Under the pieces are notes generated by a model that worked only from the letters and a program-made list of their open reading frames with translations, searched no databases and was not told the DNA's origin. A program made the translations under genes and the position numbers. 64,000 nt of DNA from Nigrospora sphaerica (taxonomy: Eukaryota > Ascomycota > Sordariomycetes > Amphisphaeriales > Apiosporaceae): the NCBI GenBank assembly GCA_018287875.1, contig JAGVVL010000001.1, forward strand, positions 8,246,001 to 8,310,000, in the 5' to 3' direction. Positions within the stretch are counted from its first letter, which is position 1. Each line of letters begins with the position of its first letter. Shown here piece by piece: positions 46,171 to 56,041 of the stretch.

Positions 46171-48880
46171 TTACTGGTGCCCTTTAGCGCCGACGACGCC
46201 CTGCATCGAGGCCGCCACCACGTCGGCGAAGCGGAAGGCTTTGTCCTTGGTGGACTGGACGTTTTCCTGACTCCCGAGGTAGCGCTTCTCGAACTGAGCG
46301 GCGAGCTGCTCGCGCTTGCCCGCCGCCTCTCCAGCAGCCCCGGCCTCGTCAGCGCCAAGGCGCAGGCGCTCGAGGGCCTTGATGGTGGCGGCGCTGGCCT
46401 TGCTCATGCCGGTGGAGGCCAGGCTCGGCAGGCTCCGGCCAGCCTCGAGGATCATGCAGTCGTCTCCAAAGTACTTCTCCTTCTCGTTGACGAAGCGCGT
46501 TAGGTAGGTGGTCCGGCGCGTGCCGCGCTTCTCGCTGGCCCGGATGCGCTCCACCTCGGCCTCGAAGGCCCGGTCGTAGATGTCGAAGTCGATGCCTGTG
46601 GGCGAGTCCGACACGACGTCGGCCGGCGGCTCCGTCCTGGCGAACTCGTCGCGCGCGCCGAGCCCAATCCCCAGGAGCCGGGGCTCGTGGTTCGTGACCT
46701 CCTGCGCGTGGCCCTTCCCATCGGGCAGGTCCCCGCCCGGCGCCCGCTGGGCAGCCGCAAGGTAGGCTTTGCGCGCTTCGACGAGCGCCGCCGCTTCGTC
46801 AGCCGTCGACTTGTGGCGCTCTTGTTCCGAGGGGCCTGCCGGCTCCTTGGTGTCTCGGAGCCTCGGCGGCGTAGCGATCTCACCCGGGGAACCTTCGGTT
46901 CGCACGGGTATTTGTAGCGTCTTGGGCGTGCGTGGCGGTGTGCTTGTGCGGCTCCTAATCATGAGGCTCTTGAACTTGCTGATGGCCATCATCTAACCGG
47001 GCTGTCAGTCATCCAAGGCCGACCCGGGCGCGCGCGAACGCTGGGTAGAAACTCACCACCACCAGCATGTGGCTCATTTTCGGTGTGAAGGCGTGATTGA
47101 CTTCCAGCTCGTTGGGCATCTCGACCTCGTCGGCGCAGTTCTCCTCTTCGGACAGCAGGGCATCGACGCCGCCCATAGTCACCCAGGGATGGTCCTGCAA
47201 ACGGTCAGCCGTAATCCGGGGCCACGGCTCAGCCCGGGTGGGCGCGTTCCCGTCTCACCCTGAGGTCTGCCATGCATATCCTGGTGACGGCGTTCTTGTC
47301 GAGCAGCCGCCTGATAAGGTCGGCGAAGTCGGGGTTCTCGTCCTCCGGTATCTCGGGCATGTCCTCGCGGATAGCCTCGTACATTTCGAGCACGTTGTCT
47401 CGTTTGAAGGGAAGCCTGCCATACTTGAGGCAGTACAAAGTCACCCCCATGGACCAGATGTCGGCCGCTTTGCCGTCAACATCACCATGTTTGGCTATAC
47501 AGAGCTCGGGCGGCAAGAAAGCAGGCGAGCCTGCCGATTTGGCCGTCATCATCCTTTCGGGCTTCTCAAACATCTCCGAGACGCCAAAGTCGACGATCTT
47601 GAGCACGTCATCCGTCGTCAGGAGGAGGTTGTCGGGTTTAATGTCTCGATGTATCACACCTTGAGCATGGACTGTCGACAAGGTCAGCACCGGGCCGGAC
47701 TCTCGCCTCTTGGAGCATCAACGTACGGTACTCCACGCCGAGAATCAGGTCGCGGAACCAGTGGCGACACTTTTCTTCGGGGTACGGGTCCGCGTGGTCG
47801 TCGAGTCCGACTTTCATTACGACGCCCTTTTTGCACATTTCCAGCACCATCCAGAGTGAGTCCTCCTCGGGGTCGTCCAGCACTTCGATGAGCTGGACTA
47901 GATTCGGGTGGTTCAGCTTCTTCATAACAGCAATCTCCTCGCGGATGAGAAACAAGGCGTCTTTGGCCTCGGCGACCTCGGTCTGGCTGAGCTGCTGTTT
48001 GTGCATTGCCCAGGGGCTGCGCATGCCCGGCCGCGGCGGCCCATTGGGCCTCCTCAAGATGTTGGATTGCGCCCGCCGTCGAAGACGGGCCTTGGAGAAC
48101 TCCTTGGTCGCCTGCCAAGCATGGTTGGTAAGCTCGTGGGTCATCACCACTAGTCTGGCCTCTATAAGCCGGGACGCCGTACGTATTCGTTACCAAACTG
48201 GTCCGTCGCCAAATGCACGGCGCCGTAGGACCCCCTTCCGATTTCCTCCCTAATGACATACTGGTTGATCCGTAGCTTGGTACCGTCGGTATCGTCGCTC
48301 GTGTACTCGGAGCGCGCGTTCAGGGTTTCCTGGCGTCGTCAGTTAGTCGCCCGGGCCTTGGCGCCGAGGGAGACGCCACGGAACCATGGGAGAATACGCC
48401 GATGGCAGCTCGGGAGCCAGAATGGCGGGACCTGTACCCACCTTGATCTCGCGGTGCTGGGAAGGTGTCCTTTTGTGTTGTCGCATGGGACTCTGGTACT
48501 GCTGCGCAGCCGGGGCAGATCTGCGCGCATTGGTGACGTAGATCAGCGGTTGTTCTCTGGTGCGTGAAGGCATGATGCTGGCGGGTATAGAGGCGTCTCA
48601 CGTAGAGGGCAGGAGGCGCGCGGGGGGGTGATGGTCTTGTACGGGCGAAGGGGATCGGGCGTTCTTACATGTGGGCGACGAGCGAGGGGCGTCGGGGAGC
48701 CGGCAGCGTCGTGGTTGTCGCCGCGTCATGGATGGCAATCTGCGGCGACGAGAGGCTCTGCACACTCGCATGGCCGCGTTCCCTCGAACGCAATATGGTG
48801 TCGCTCGCGCTGCGTTCGGCTGCGGGTGCTGGCTCGGGCATCTGCGGCGGGGCCGTCGTGGTGACAGCGGATTCCGTCAT
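46171..48880 (-). CDS. Calcium/calmodulin-dependent protein kinase kinase (CaMKK / SNF1-activating type)
   Basis: Seven exons on the minus strand, 48880-48669, 48577-48442, 48329-48183, 48111-47727, 47671-47259, 47194-47057 and 46992-46171, give 750 residues. Kinase motifs: REEIGRGSYGAVHLA (about 143-157), lysine in ATKEFSK (about 168), the long insert RLRRRAQSNILRRPNG typical of CaMKK, VIHRDIKPDNLLL (about 299), IVDFGVSEMF (about 317), SAGSPAFLPPELC (activation segment), DIWSMGVTLYCL, and DHPWVT at about 431. After the domain come LLSEEENC and MLVVMMAISKFKSLMIRSR, a basic amphipathic helix in the place of the calmodulin-binding segment. Such kinases activate CaMK I/IV and SNF1/AMPK by activation-loop phosphorylation. 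The valine usual before the catalytic lysine is Thr here. Confidence 0.92.
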
Positions 48881-48897
48881 GGTTGCGAGGGCGGACC

Positions 48898-48915
48898 GGG
48901 GGGGGGGGGGGGGGG
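48898..48915. repeat. 18-base G homopolymer (C18 on the CaMKK sense strand)
   Basis: Lies 17 bases upstream of the CaMKK start at 48880 and so probably within its 5' leader. True length may be subject to assembly error. Confidence 0.85.
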
Positions 48916-50419
48916 AAACGTTCGAAGGCCGGATTTTAGAGTTGCGTCGAGGCGCAACTATATCACGTAACCGCAAGGCAGCGTACGATGCACCGGTGAC
49001 ACTCGGCGTATGCGCGCGCGCAAGGAGGGGCAAGAGGCGGCGGAAAACAAATGGTTGAGGGCGGGCTGATGATACATGATATGGATACTAGCAGCGGCCA
49101 AGTATATATGTCAGGTAGGATACGGGCGAAAATGCAAGAATGGGACCACGGATTAGTTAGCTTGGCGAGCGGGAATCAACCTTGCGGGGGACCTCATTTG
49201 ATCTTCATTCAGCCCAACAGCTCATGCCCACCCGTCAGCAAATCCGAGGGCTCAGCTCGCCAGCCGCATCCCTGTTGCCCGCCATCCCTCTCCTCGAACC
49301 GCCCCCGGCATACTCCGTGGGCGAGCCGCCCCATTGGCTACATCACGACCAACGTCTGGGTAGTGTGCATACAGCTCGCTGATACCTTAGCTTAGCCAAG
49401 GTAGATCGTAACCATACCGAGTATATCTGTACGTCCGCCCAGCCTCCCCCCTCTCCATGCCCGTTGATCGTGGTCGTCCCATTTCAAATGACAAGACAAG
49501 CAGCGCCGCGACGGGCGGCGGACGACGGCGCTCGTTGCAACGGGAGCCAAGAGAGGTAATGCTTCAGCGAAGCGAAGGCCACGCACACAAACACCCAAAC
49601 CCTCAGCGGCCCAATCTGCCTAACCTTCAACTCTAATAACGCCGCCCTGTGATACGCTTTTGGGCGACGCGACGGGTAAGCCAAGACGGAAACGGCGCTG
49701 CAACACTGTCCCCGCTATTCGTAGTAGAATGTACACACATATGAATTGTACGAAACCTATGTACAAGCATTTGTCCCCTTCGCCGGGAATGCAACGCACG
49801 CGGCCTGCCATCATCCACCCAACACCCCCGCCTGCCCGTCTGCCACTAACGATGTGTTCCCGGCTAAGCGGCTCTTGGTGGGGAGGGGAGGAAGAGTGAC
49901 GACGAAGGGTCCCCGTCCCCCCCTGGGAGATTTTGGGGGCCAGCCGGTTCTTATTGGGGCCGACGATGGATGGGACAAGTCCAAGTCGCAGTACAACTAC
50001 CGAAGGGGGCGCGTCAGCCGTATCCGCCTTGAACTAGTGAGCCCCGATGCACACGTGGATGTACACAGTACTCGATTGTATTTTTAGACTAGCCTTTCCT
50101 TTCTGCGCACGCAGGCCTGGCACCCAGCCCGGCCAAACCAGCATCAAGTGAACCATTGGGCAGCCCGTACAGACGCAGGAGCCGAGGAATTGAACCTTCC
50201 GGGCCCTTTCCCCCCTCTACCGCGCGCGACTCCATCACAGCCCCCCCCCCCCCCTCCGATCCGACCGCATACCCTTCAGCTACGACTCCGACCCGATCAC
50301 CCCGGACGCGCCCGATCTCGTCGTTGAGAGCTTTCGCACGTTGCTGCCGCCACGCTGGCATGTGACAGCTGGCTGACCGCATCGCCAGCTCTCACCCCCC
50401 TCTCCCCCTTCGATCGATC

Positions 50420-50420
<1 letters not shown>

Positions 50421-50452
<32 letters not shown>
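50421..50452. repeat. (AG)16 microsatellite before TRAPPC1
   Basis: Sixteen AG units ending 32 bases before the TRAPPC1 start codon, so probably in the 5' leader or core promoter. Confidence 0.95.
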
Positions 50453-50454
<2 letters not shown>

Positions 50455-50484
50455 CAAGCCACGACAGTCCCGCTCCCCTGAACC

Positions 50485-51321
50485 ATGCCGGTCCAGGTGT
50501 ATTCGTTTTACATATTCGATAGACACAGTCAGTCGCCTCCGATGGCCCGCTGCGCACCCCCTTGCCCCTACGCGCACACTGCCGCTGCACCGCCCGTTCC
50601 TCGCTGTCGTGCCGAGCCGAGCTAACCCGGTGGCCTCTTGTCCTTCGCCCCCTCCACAGCCGAGTGTGTCTACTCGAAGCTGTGGTTGGCCCCGCCGCAG
50701 CCGGGCCCGGCGCCGCGGCCCGTGTCGTCGTCGGAGCTGACGGCGGCCAACAGCAACAACCTCAACCACTCCGCGCTGCCGCAACAGCAGCAGCAGTCGC
50801 CCGCGGCGGCGGCGGCGGCGCAGTCGGCCACCACGGTCCCGGCCGCCGGCGGTGCCGCCGCCGCCTTGTCGACGGCCCTTGCGCGCCGCGCCGCCGACGA
50901 CGCCAAGCTCGTCTTCGGCACCGTCTTCAGCCTGCGCAACATGACGCGCAAGCTCGGCGGCGACGACGACGCCTTCATTAGCTACCGCACCGCCCACTAC
51001 AAGCTGCACTACTACGAGACCCCGACCAACCTGCGCTTCGCCCTCCTGACCGAGCCCGGCGCCCTGAGCATGCGCAACGTCCTGCACCAGATCTACATCA
51101 ACCTCTGGGTCGAATACGGTGAGTGACCAACCCACCTCCCCGTCTCCGCCGTCAGCCTTGCCCGCGAGGCAGGGGGGATCCGGCCCGTGGTCCTGTGGCT
51201 GACGGGGTCCGTCCCAGTTGTGAAAAACCCGCTGTCGCCTGTCGAACACAAGGGGGGCGAAGGCGTCAAGAATGAAATGTTTGAGATGGGCCTGGACAAG
51301 TTTGTCAGAGGCTTGATGTGA
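50485..51321 (+). CDS. BET5: TRAPP complex subunit Bet5/TRAPPC1
   Basis: Three exons, 50485-50527, 50660-51118 and 51218-51321, give 201 residues. The longin-fold subunit belongs to the core of the TRAPP vesicle-tethering complexes, which activate Rab1/Ypt1 at the ER-Golgi. Family marks: the N-terminal strand VYSFYIFDRHTECVYSKLW, FSLRNMTRKLGGDDDAFISY, TAHYKLHYYETPTNLRF, then RNVLHQIYINLWVEYVVKNP split by intron 2, and the ending LDKFVRGLM. A Pro/Ser/Gln/Ala-rich insert of about 65 residues (about 24-88) separates the first strand pair from the core; yeast and animal proteins are about 145-160 residues and lack it. It is tail-to-tail with PEX3. Confidence 0.95.
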
Positions 51322-51828
51322 ACAGAGGTTCCGAGCCGTGTCGGACCCGGACCGCTTGCGTGGCGTCCCGGCGTCCAAAGAAACGCCAAGTCGGTGCGCT
51401 TGACGCCCACGGCGCGTGCCCCCTCGTGGCGGCTTCATAAAGGCGCGAGGGCCGGCACCCACGTCCTCCAGTCGTGGAGACGAGTGGTCGAGTGGTCGCA
51501 CGTGGGCACCTGCGCGTTCGTGCCGTGAGACATGGCCGCTTGAGGGACGACCTTCACGCCGCAAGAAACGAGGACCGGGGGCCGTGAACACAATGTAAAA
51601 GCTCCCGTGCGCCGCGGGGAGAATGTCTCGTGTTTTATTTTGATACAGATGCGCTCTATGCCGGCGACTAGGAGCAAAGTAACGCGCCCTAATACAAATA
51701 TGCCATAAATCGTCTCCGCAGATCCTGTATGCCTGTAAACCATATTGCCCTCCGCCCCCCGCGACAAGGCCTTAGAAGTATGCCCAGTGGCCCCCGATCC
51801 ATCCCGCTTCTTGCGTGTCGCGTCGTGA
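51322..51828. other. Convergent gap, TRAPPC1 / PEX3
   Basis: 507 bases between two stop codons. Only 3' UTR sequence is expected, and nothing else is seen. Confidence 0.65.
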
Positions 51829-53575
51829 TTAGGATTGCGACTGCGTCGCCGGCGTCGACCCCCGGTACTTCTCCCAGGCACTCTCGAAGGAGCCCTGCGT
51901 GGGCTGGTTTTCCACCATGACGACACTCTCGTCACCCAGCGTCGATGTCTCCTGGCTCGGTTTAGTCTCCTGGGGCGGCGACAGGACGCCCTCGGCGGCC
52001 TCGGCCATCAGACCCTCCTGGTGGATCTCGGTTTCCCAGTTGCTCGAGTAGACGACGGCGGCGAAGGCCTCGAGGTCGCGCACCCGCTCCATCTCCTGCA
52101 GGTACTCGTTGGGCATGCCGTGGCCGATGACGTGCGCCTGCCGCGTCAGCACCGACAGGATCTTGGGAAGCAGGACGAGCTTGGCCCGCTGATCGCCCTC
52201 GTCGGAGAAGGACGAGCGGGTGGGGAGGTCGAAGGCGCCCGGCAGCACCTTGTCGTTGAGGAGGACGGAGAAGCCGGCGTCCAGGATCAGGGTGAGGACG
52301 TGGGAGAAGGCGGGGGACTCGACGAGGTCCGACGTCTCGTCCAGCAGGTGCCGGAGCGAGATGGTGCTGGACGACGACGGCGCCCCCGTCTGCGTTTCGG
52401 CCGCGGCGCTGTCGCCCAGAACCCCTGACTCGCGGAGGACGAAAGCCTCCATGTCCTTGGGCGGCAGCAGGAAGGGCAGCCACCGGGCGCCCCTGGACTC
52501 GCCTTCCCTGTGCCCCTCCATTTTCCTCCGCACCTCGATGGTGAGGTGCGAGAAGGTGTCGAAGCTTATGAGGTCGCGCGGGCTGAGGTGGCCGAAAACC
52601 TCGCGGACGGCCTCCTCGACGCGTTGGCCGAGCTCCTCCCAGCCGCGGTTGAGCAGCCACCAGCTGAAGGTCAGATACTTGCGGTTCGTGTCGAAGTCGC
52701 TTCCGTACACCTGCTGCTCGTGGTTCCCGTTCTCCTCGACGTCGTCGTTGTTCTCCAGGTTGATGGTCGACTGGGCGGCGCCGGTGGCGAGGGAGATGAC
52801 GCTGGACAGATAGCTCCGACGGCCCAGGAGGTTCAGTTGCACGCGCGTGAGCATCGTCAGGAGGGCCAGCGTATATATGAGCGTGTACGCGCGGGTCAGT
52901 GCTGCAGGAGCCATGTCAGCGGGGCCCGTCGGTGGGACGTTGGGCGCGGGTTTGGGGACGTACAACTGATGGTCAGGTCGTCCCACAGCTGCCGCTTGGT
53001 CTTCCGGGCCTTTATGGGCGGGGGCACGGGGGCGTCGGGCGCGGCCGGCGTGCCCGCGGCGGCGGCGGCGGCATAGGATGATGGCGGCGGCAGTGTGACC
53101 TGGCTTGCATGCACACCACTGTCGCTCTGCATGCTGATGACACTCCTCCCCTCCTCTTCCGTCATGGTGGTGTCGGCGATGCTCGGCGGGGCGGCCGGCG
53201 AGTTGCCGCTCCGGGCGGCTTTGGCGCTCTTCATCTGCTGGATCTCGAGCGTGATCTTCTCCGTGGTCATGAGCTCGAGGATGTTGGTGGTCGCGGTCGG
53301 CAGCAGGGCGAGCACGGTGAAGGTGCAGTCCTCCTGGTTCTGCTCGAAGCGGCGGCGGAGGCTGGACAGGAGACGTCAGCGGCGCCGACTAGCGACAGGG
53401 CCCGGGGGACGAGGTACTTCTCCTTGGCTATGCGGTCGCTGCTCATGCGCTCGCGCGCGTCGTTGATCTTGGCCAGGACATACTGGGTTGCCAGATAGCC
53501 GGCGCCGACGACGCCGACGCCGACGGCGAGGGGGGTCCTGTTGCGGCGGAACCACCGGCGCGTTGCGGCCAACAT
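51829..53575 (-). CDS. PEX3: Peroxisomal biogenesis factor 3 (PEX3)
   Basis: Three exons on the minus strand, 53575-53418, 53361-52964 and 52901-51829, give 542 residues, in the range of filamentous fungi. PEX3 sits in the peroxisomal and ER membrane, docks PEX19 with its membrane-protein cargo, and anchors inheritance and pexophagy factors. The N-terminus MLAATRRWFRRNRTPLAV with the hydrophobic segment GVGVVGAGYLATQYV (about 19-33) is the typical basic cap plus membrane anchor. NLRRRFEQNQEDCTFTVLAL, KRQLWDDLTIS, ALLTMLTRVQLNLLGRRSYL and YLTFSWWLLNRGW are family blocks. A Ser/Ala-rich disordered insert lies at about residues 95-165. The frame is open upstream of 53575, but this ATG matches the family start. 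Head-to-head with ATG101. Confidence 0.96.
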
Positions 53576-54242
53576 GTCTGACAGCCGGTAGGGGATGCCG
53601 GCGCGACGGTGCCTGAGCGACGGGACTGGGAGGGGAGCAAAGGGGGGAATTTGCGGTCGGGATCGAACAGAGACCGCAAGCGCTTCGAGGGAAGAAAAAG
53701 GTTGGGACGGGCTGGACAGGAACTCTGTGAACGGGAAGGCCCCGGTTGTCTCATGCGCACCCTCCACGCGAACCAACGAACGCCCAGGCGCCAGACGCCC
53801 GGCCGGCACTTGCAAGCTCGACTTCCCCGGCTCGGGCCAGAAACGCGCGACAGGCAGACCTCGGCACGCCCAACCACATGAAGAGCGGGTACGTGCCCTC
53901 GTGAATGACCCCCTTATCGCGGCCTTCCCGCATTCCCTGTCCCCCTATCGCCCTGCGCGCTGACTCCACTATTACGCAACTGGGCCTGGAGTTTCCCGTG
54001 AGATCCATCCATGGATCCCGGGCCCCTCCATCCCCTCCACCACTGACTTCCCACATGTCCTAACATCTTGAACATATGTACATGACTGCAAGGTAGTAAA
54101 GGCGCCGTAGTCGGATGCAAACTACACGTACACTCGTACGTACGCACCCCTTTCTCAACCACCTCCCTCCCGCCCGCCCGGCCTTCGTACTCGAGCGCAC
54201 CTCGTCGCGCCCCATACCGATCGCAAGGCGAACTAGCCAGCC
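53576..54242. promoter_or_regulatory. Bidirectional promoter region, PEX3 / ATG101
   Basis: 667 bases between divergent starts. It contains ATATGTACATG and TACGTACG words near 54073-54145. No named site is certain. Confidence 0.55.
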
Positions 54243-54971
54243 ATGGCGACCCAGGGCCTCTTCAGCAACATTGCCAGCATGATGGACAAGCAGCAGCAGC
54301 CGTCGTCGCCGCCGAGCCCGCGCGAGTACATCCTGGACGCCTTCGTGGACCCCACGTCGGTCCGCGACGTCGTCCAGGGCATCCTGCACACCATCTTCTT
54401 CCACCGCTTCTACCCGTGCCTGGGGCCCAAGAACCGCGACGTCCTCGACGTGCAGCTGCCCTACGTCGACGACGCCGAGGTTGACACCATGATTGTGCAG
54501 CGTACCGCCGAGCTCGCGCGCGACCTGAGCGCCGAGCGCTCCAACCCGGCCGGGAGCGGCGGCCGCGGCTCCATCGCCGTCGAGTTCTTCGAGAAGAAGC
54601 GCCGCAAGGGCTCCTATCTCCGGGGCCCCTCCGAGGAGGAGGTCTGTTGGGAGCGTTGGACCATCAAGGTCACGGTCGCCGAGCCGCGCACCGATAGTGG
54701 TGAGTGGGTGCTGCCGGCGCGCCGCCGGGTTGCGATGCCTCTTTGCCTCCCTACGCACGCACGGCCCAGCTGACACGCGACAGAGAGAGCCAAGGTCCGC
54801 GACGCCATGGAGCAAACGCTGCAAAGCGCCGTCTTTAAGATCATGACGGTGGCCAATGAGGACCAGGACCACATTCCACCCATTACGACAACCGAGGCGA
54901 ACCCCTTCCCTTACCAGATCATCGTTGGCCAAAGGAAGCCTCCGTATGCCGCTCGAAGGGGCATTTACTAG
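54243..54971 (+). CDS. ATG101: Autophagy-related protein 101 (HORMA-domain ATG1-complex subunit)
   Basis: Two exons, 54243-54699 and 54784-54971, give 214 residues, close to animal ATG101. Atg101 pairs with the HORMA domain of Atg13 and stabilises the Atg1/ULK1 initiation complex; it is present in filamentous fungi and fission yeast but absent from budding yeast. Family blocks visible: VQGILHTIFFHRFYPCLGPK (first HORMA strands and helix), VDTMIVQRTAEL, IAVEFFEKKRRKGSY, VCWERWTIKVTV, and at the end IPPITTTEANPFPYQIIV. A short Gln/Ser/Pro stretch at residues 17-27 is the only insert. The intron has a GTGAGT donor. Confidence 0.92.
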
Positions 54972-56041
54972 TCTGGCTCCCGCGAGAGCGGTCCGGTGGC
55001 GGCCTAGACCTTGCTGGCCCTCGCTGGTTCGTCCACAGAGGTCCGGGTACGAAGCAGTCTGCCCTCCTGAACCGACTGGACCAAGTGCATTTTTCCATTG
55101 GGCGGCGTTGACTTGGCCTGTATTTCCAGGCCCGGAGTTCAGGTCTAACGTGCATTTATTTACCTCCCTTAGCAGAGCTGGGGCGGACGGCGTCGAAGGA
55201 GGCAGGCACCCGGATGGATACATAGGCAGATACCCCTTTTCGTATGGGACTCATGTGTCTTTCCCACGTCTGCATTGACAGTCGCATGCCGGGCAATAGG
55301 CATGGAAAGCGAGACTCGGCGCACTTTTAATCAAGAAAACGCCAAGTTCGTATAACAGTAGGTTACTTCCAACCAAGAGCGGCAAGGTAGGACCACGTAC
55401 GGCTAACTTTTGTTCCTCACATCGCCTTTCCACGTATGGCTCTCTTTGGGGCGCTCATGGTCGACCCACTCCATTCTGGATACATGCCCAAGCCGATCTG
55501 GAACGAATTCTAGATGGACACATCTGAGAGGGGTTATGGGGAACTTATAGTACCCACCCGGCTTCAAGGTCCATGTTATGGAAGTTGGGTCTCTCCTAGG
55601 TAGCTCCTCGAGCCCAGTGTTTCTTTTAGGGGCCTTTTCGGTGGCCTCCACAACCAGAGAGGAAGGGCGGAACTGGTCGCTACCTCTTCTCCTTCTCCCC
55701 AAACATTGTGCCCACGAGCCGTACCTTCCTCGGGTTGTGGGCGCAGTTTGTTTTTGCATGTATGTAGGACTTATCGGTCCTCTACCGAAGTAGGCAAGTA
55801 CGTGGCATGGCAATAGCTGGAGAGCAAGGCAGGCAGACGGTGCGAACCTTTTCTTCCGTCGTGGTGTTCGATCCGGGAACTAGCTGTCTTGACTCCCGCG
55901 TGCTCATCGTCGCCAGCCTCTATCCGCACGCCTTGTGATATAGATACGAAGAATTGGTCTTTGGCGTCGCTGTTGTTCCGTTGGACCACCCCTGATCCTC
56001 TCCCCTTCACGGCATAATTCTTGGCACGCCCAAGTGATACA
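54972..56041. other. Intergenic region, ATG101 to orphan gene
   Basis: About 1.1 kb. It holds the ATG101 3' UTR, and a minus-strand frame at 55403-55759 that reads like a protein and is listed separately. Base composition is nearer to 50% GC than in the housekeeping genes. Confidence 0.5.
55403..55759 (-). CDS. Possible orphan protein, 118 residues
   Basis: A minus-strand frame from ATG 55759 to TAG at 55403-55405. The translation has a protein-like mix of residues, including GLEELPRRDPTSITWTLKPG, YYKFPITPLRCVHLEFVPD and EWVDHERPKESHTWKGD, with codon use less GC-biased than the neighbours. The frame is also open upstream of the ATG, so this may be a last exon. I recognise no family, and chance cannot be excluded. 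Confidence 0.3.
   Translation of the reverse strand: MQKQTAPTTRGRYGSWAQCLGRRRRGSDQFRPSSLVVEATEKAPKRNTGLEELPRRDPTSITWTLKPGGYYKFPITPLRCVHLEFVPDRLGHVSRMEWVDHERPKESHTWKGDVRNKS

Larger units (their letters stand above)
48881..50484. promoter_or_regulatory. Divergent intergenic region, CaMKK / TRAPPC1
   Basis: 1.6 kb between divergent starts. On the CaMKK side an 18-base G run (C on the sense strand) lies just before the start; on the TRAPPC1 side a 14-base C run at 50241-50254 and an (AG)16 run at 50421-50452 precede the start. The middle holds no supportable gene. Confidence 0.55.

Noticed and set aside
50185..50203. B-box-like GGTTCAATTCC on the minus strand
   Set aside because: Stem bases do not pair and no acceptor stem or A box is present; not a tRNA.
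53576..53815. Upstream extension of PEX3 in the same frame
   Set aside because: The ATG at 53575 gives the family start with its basic cap and membrane segment right after it; the extension would bury this and lies in the shared promoter.
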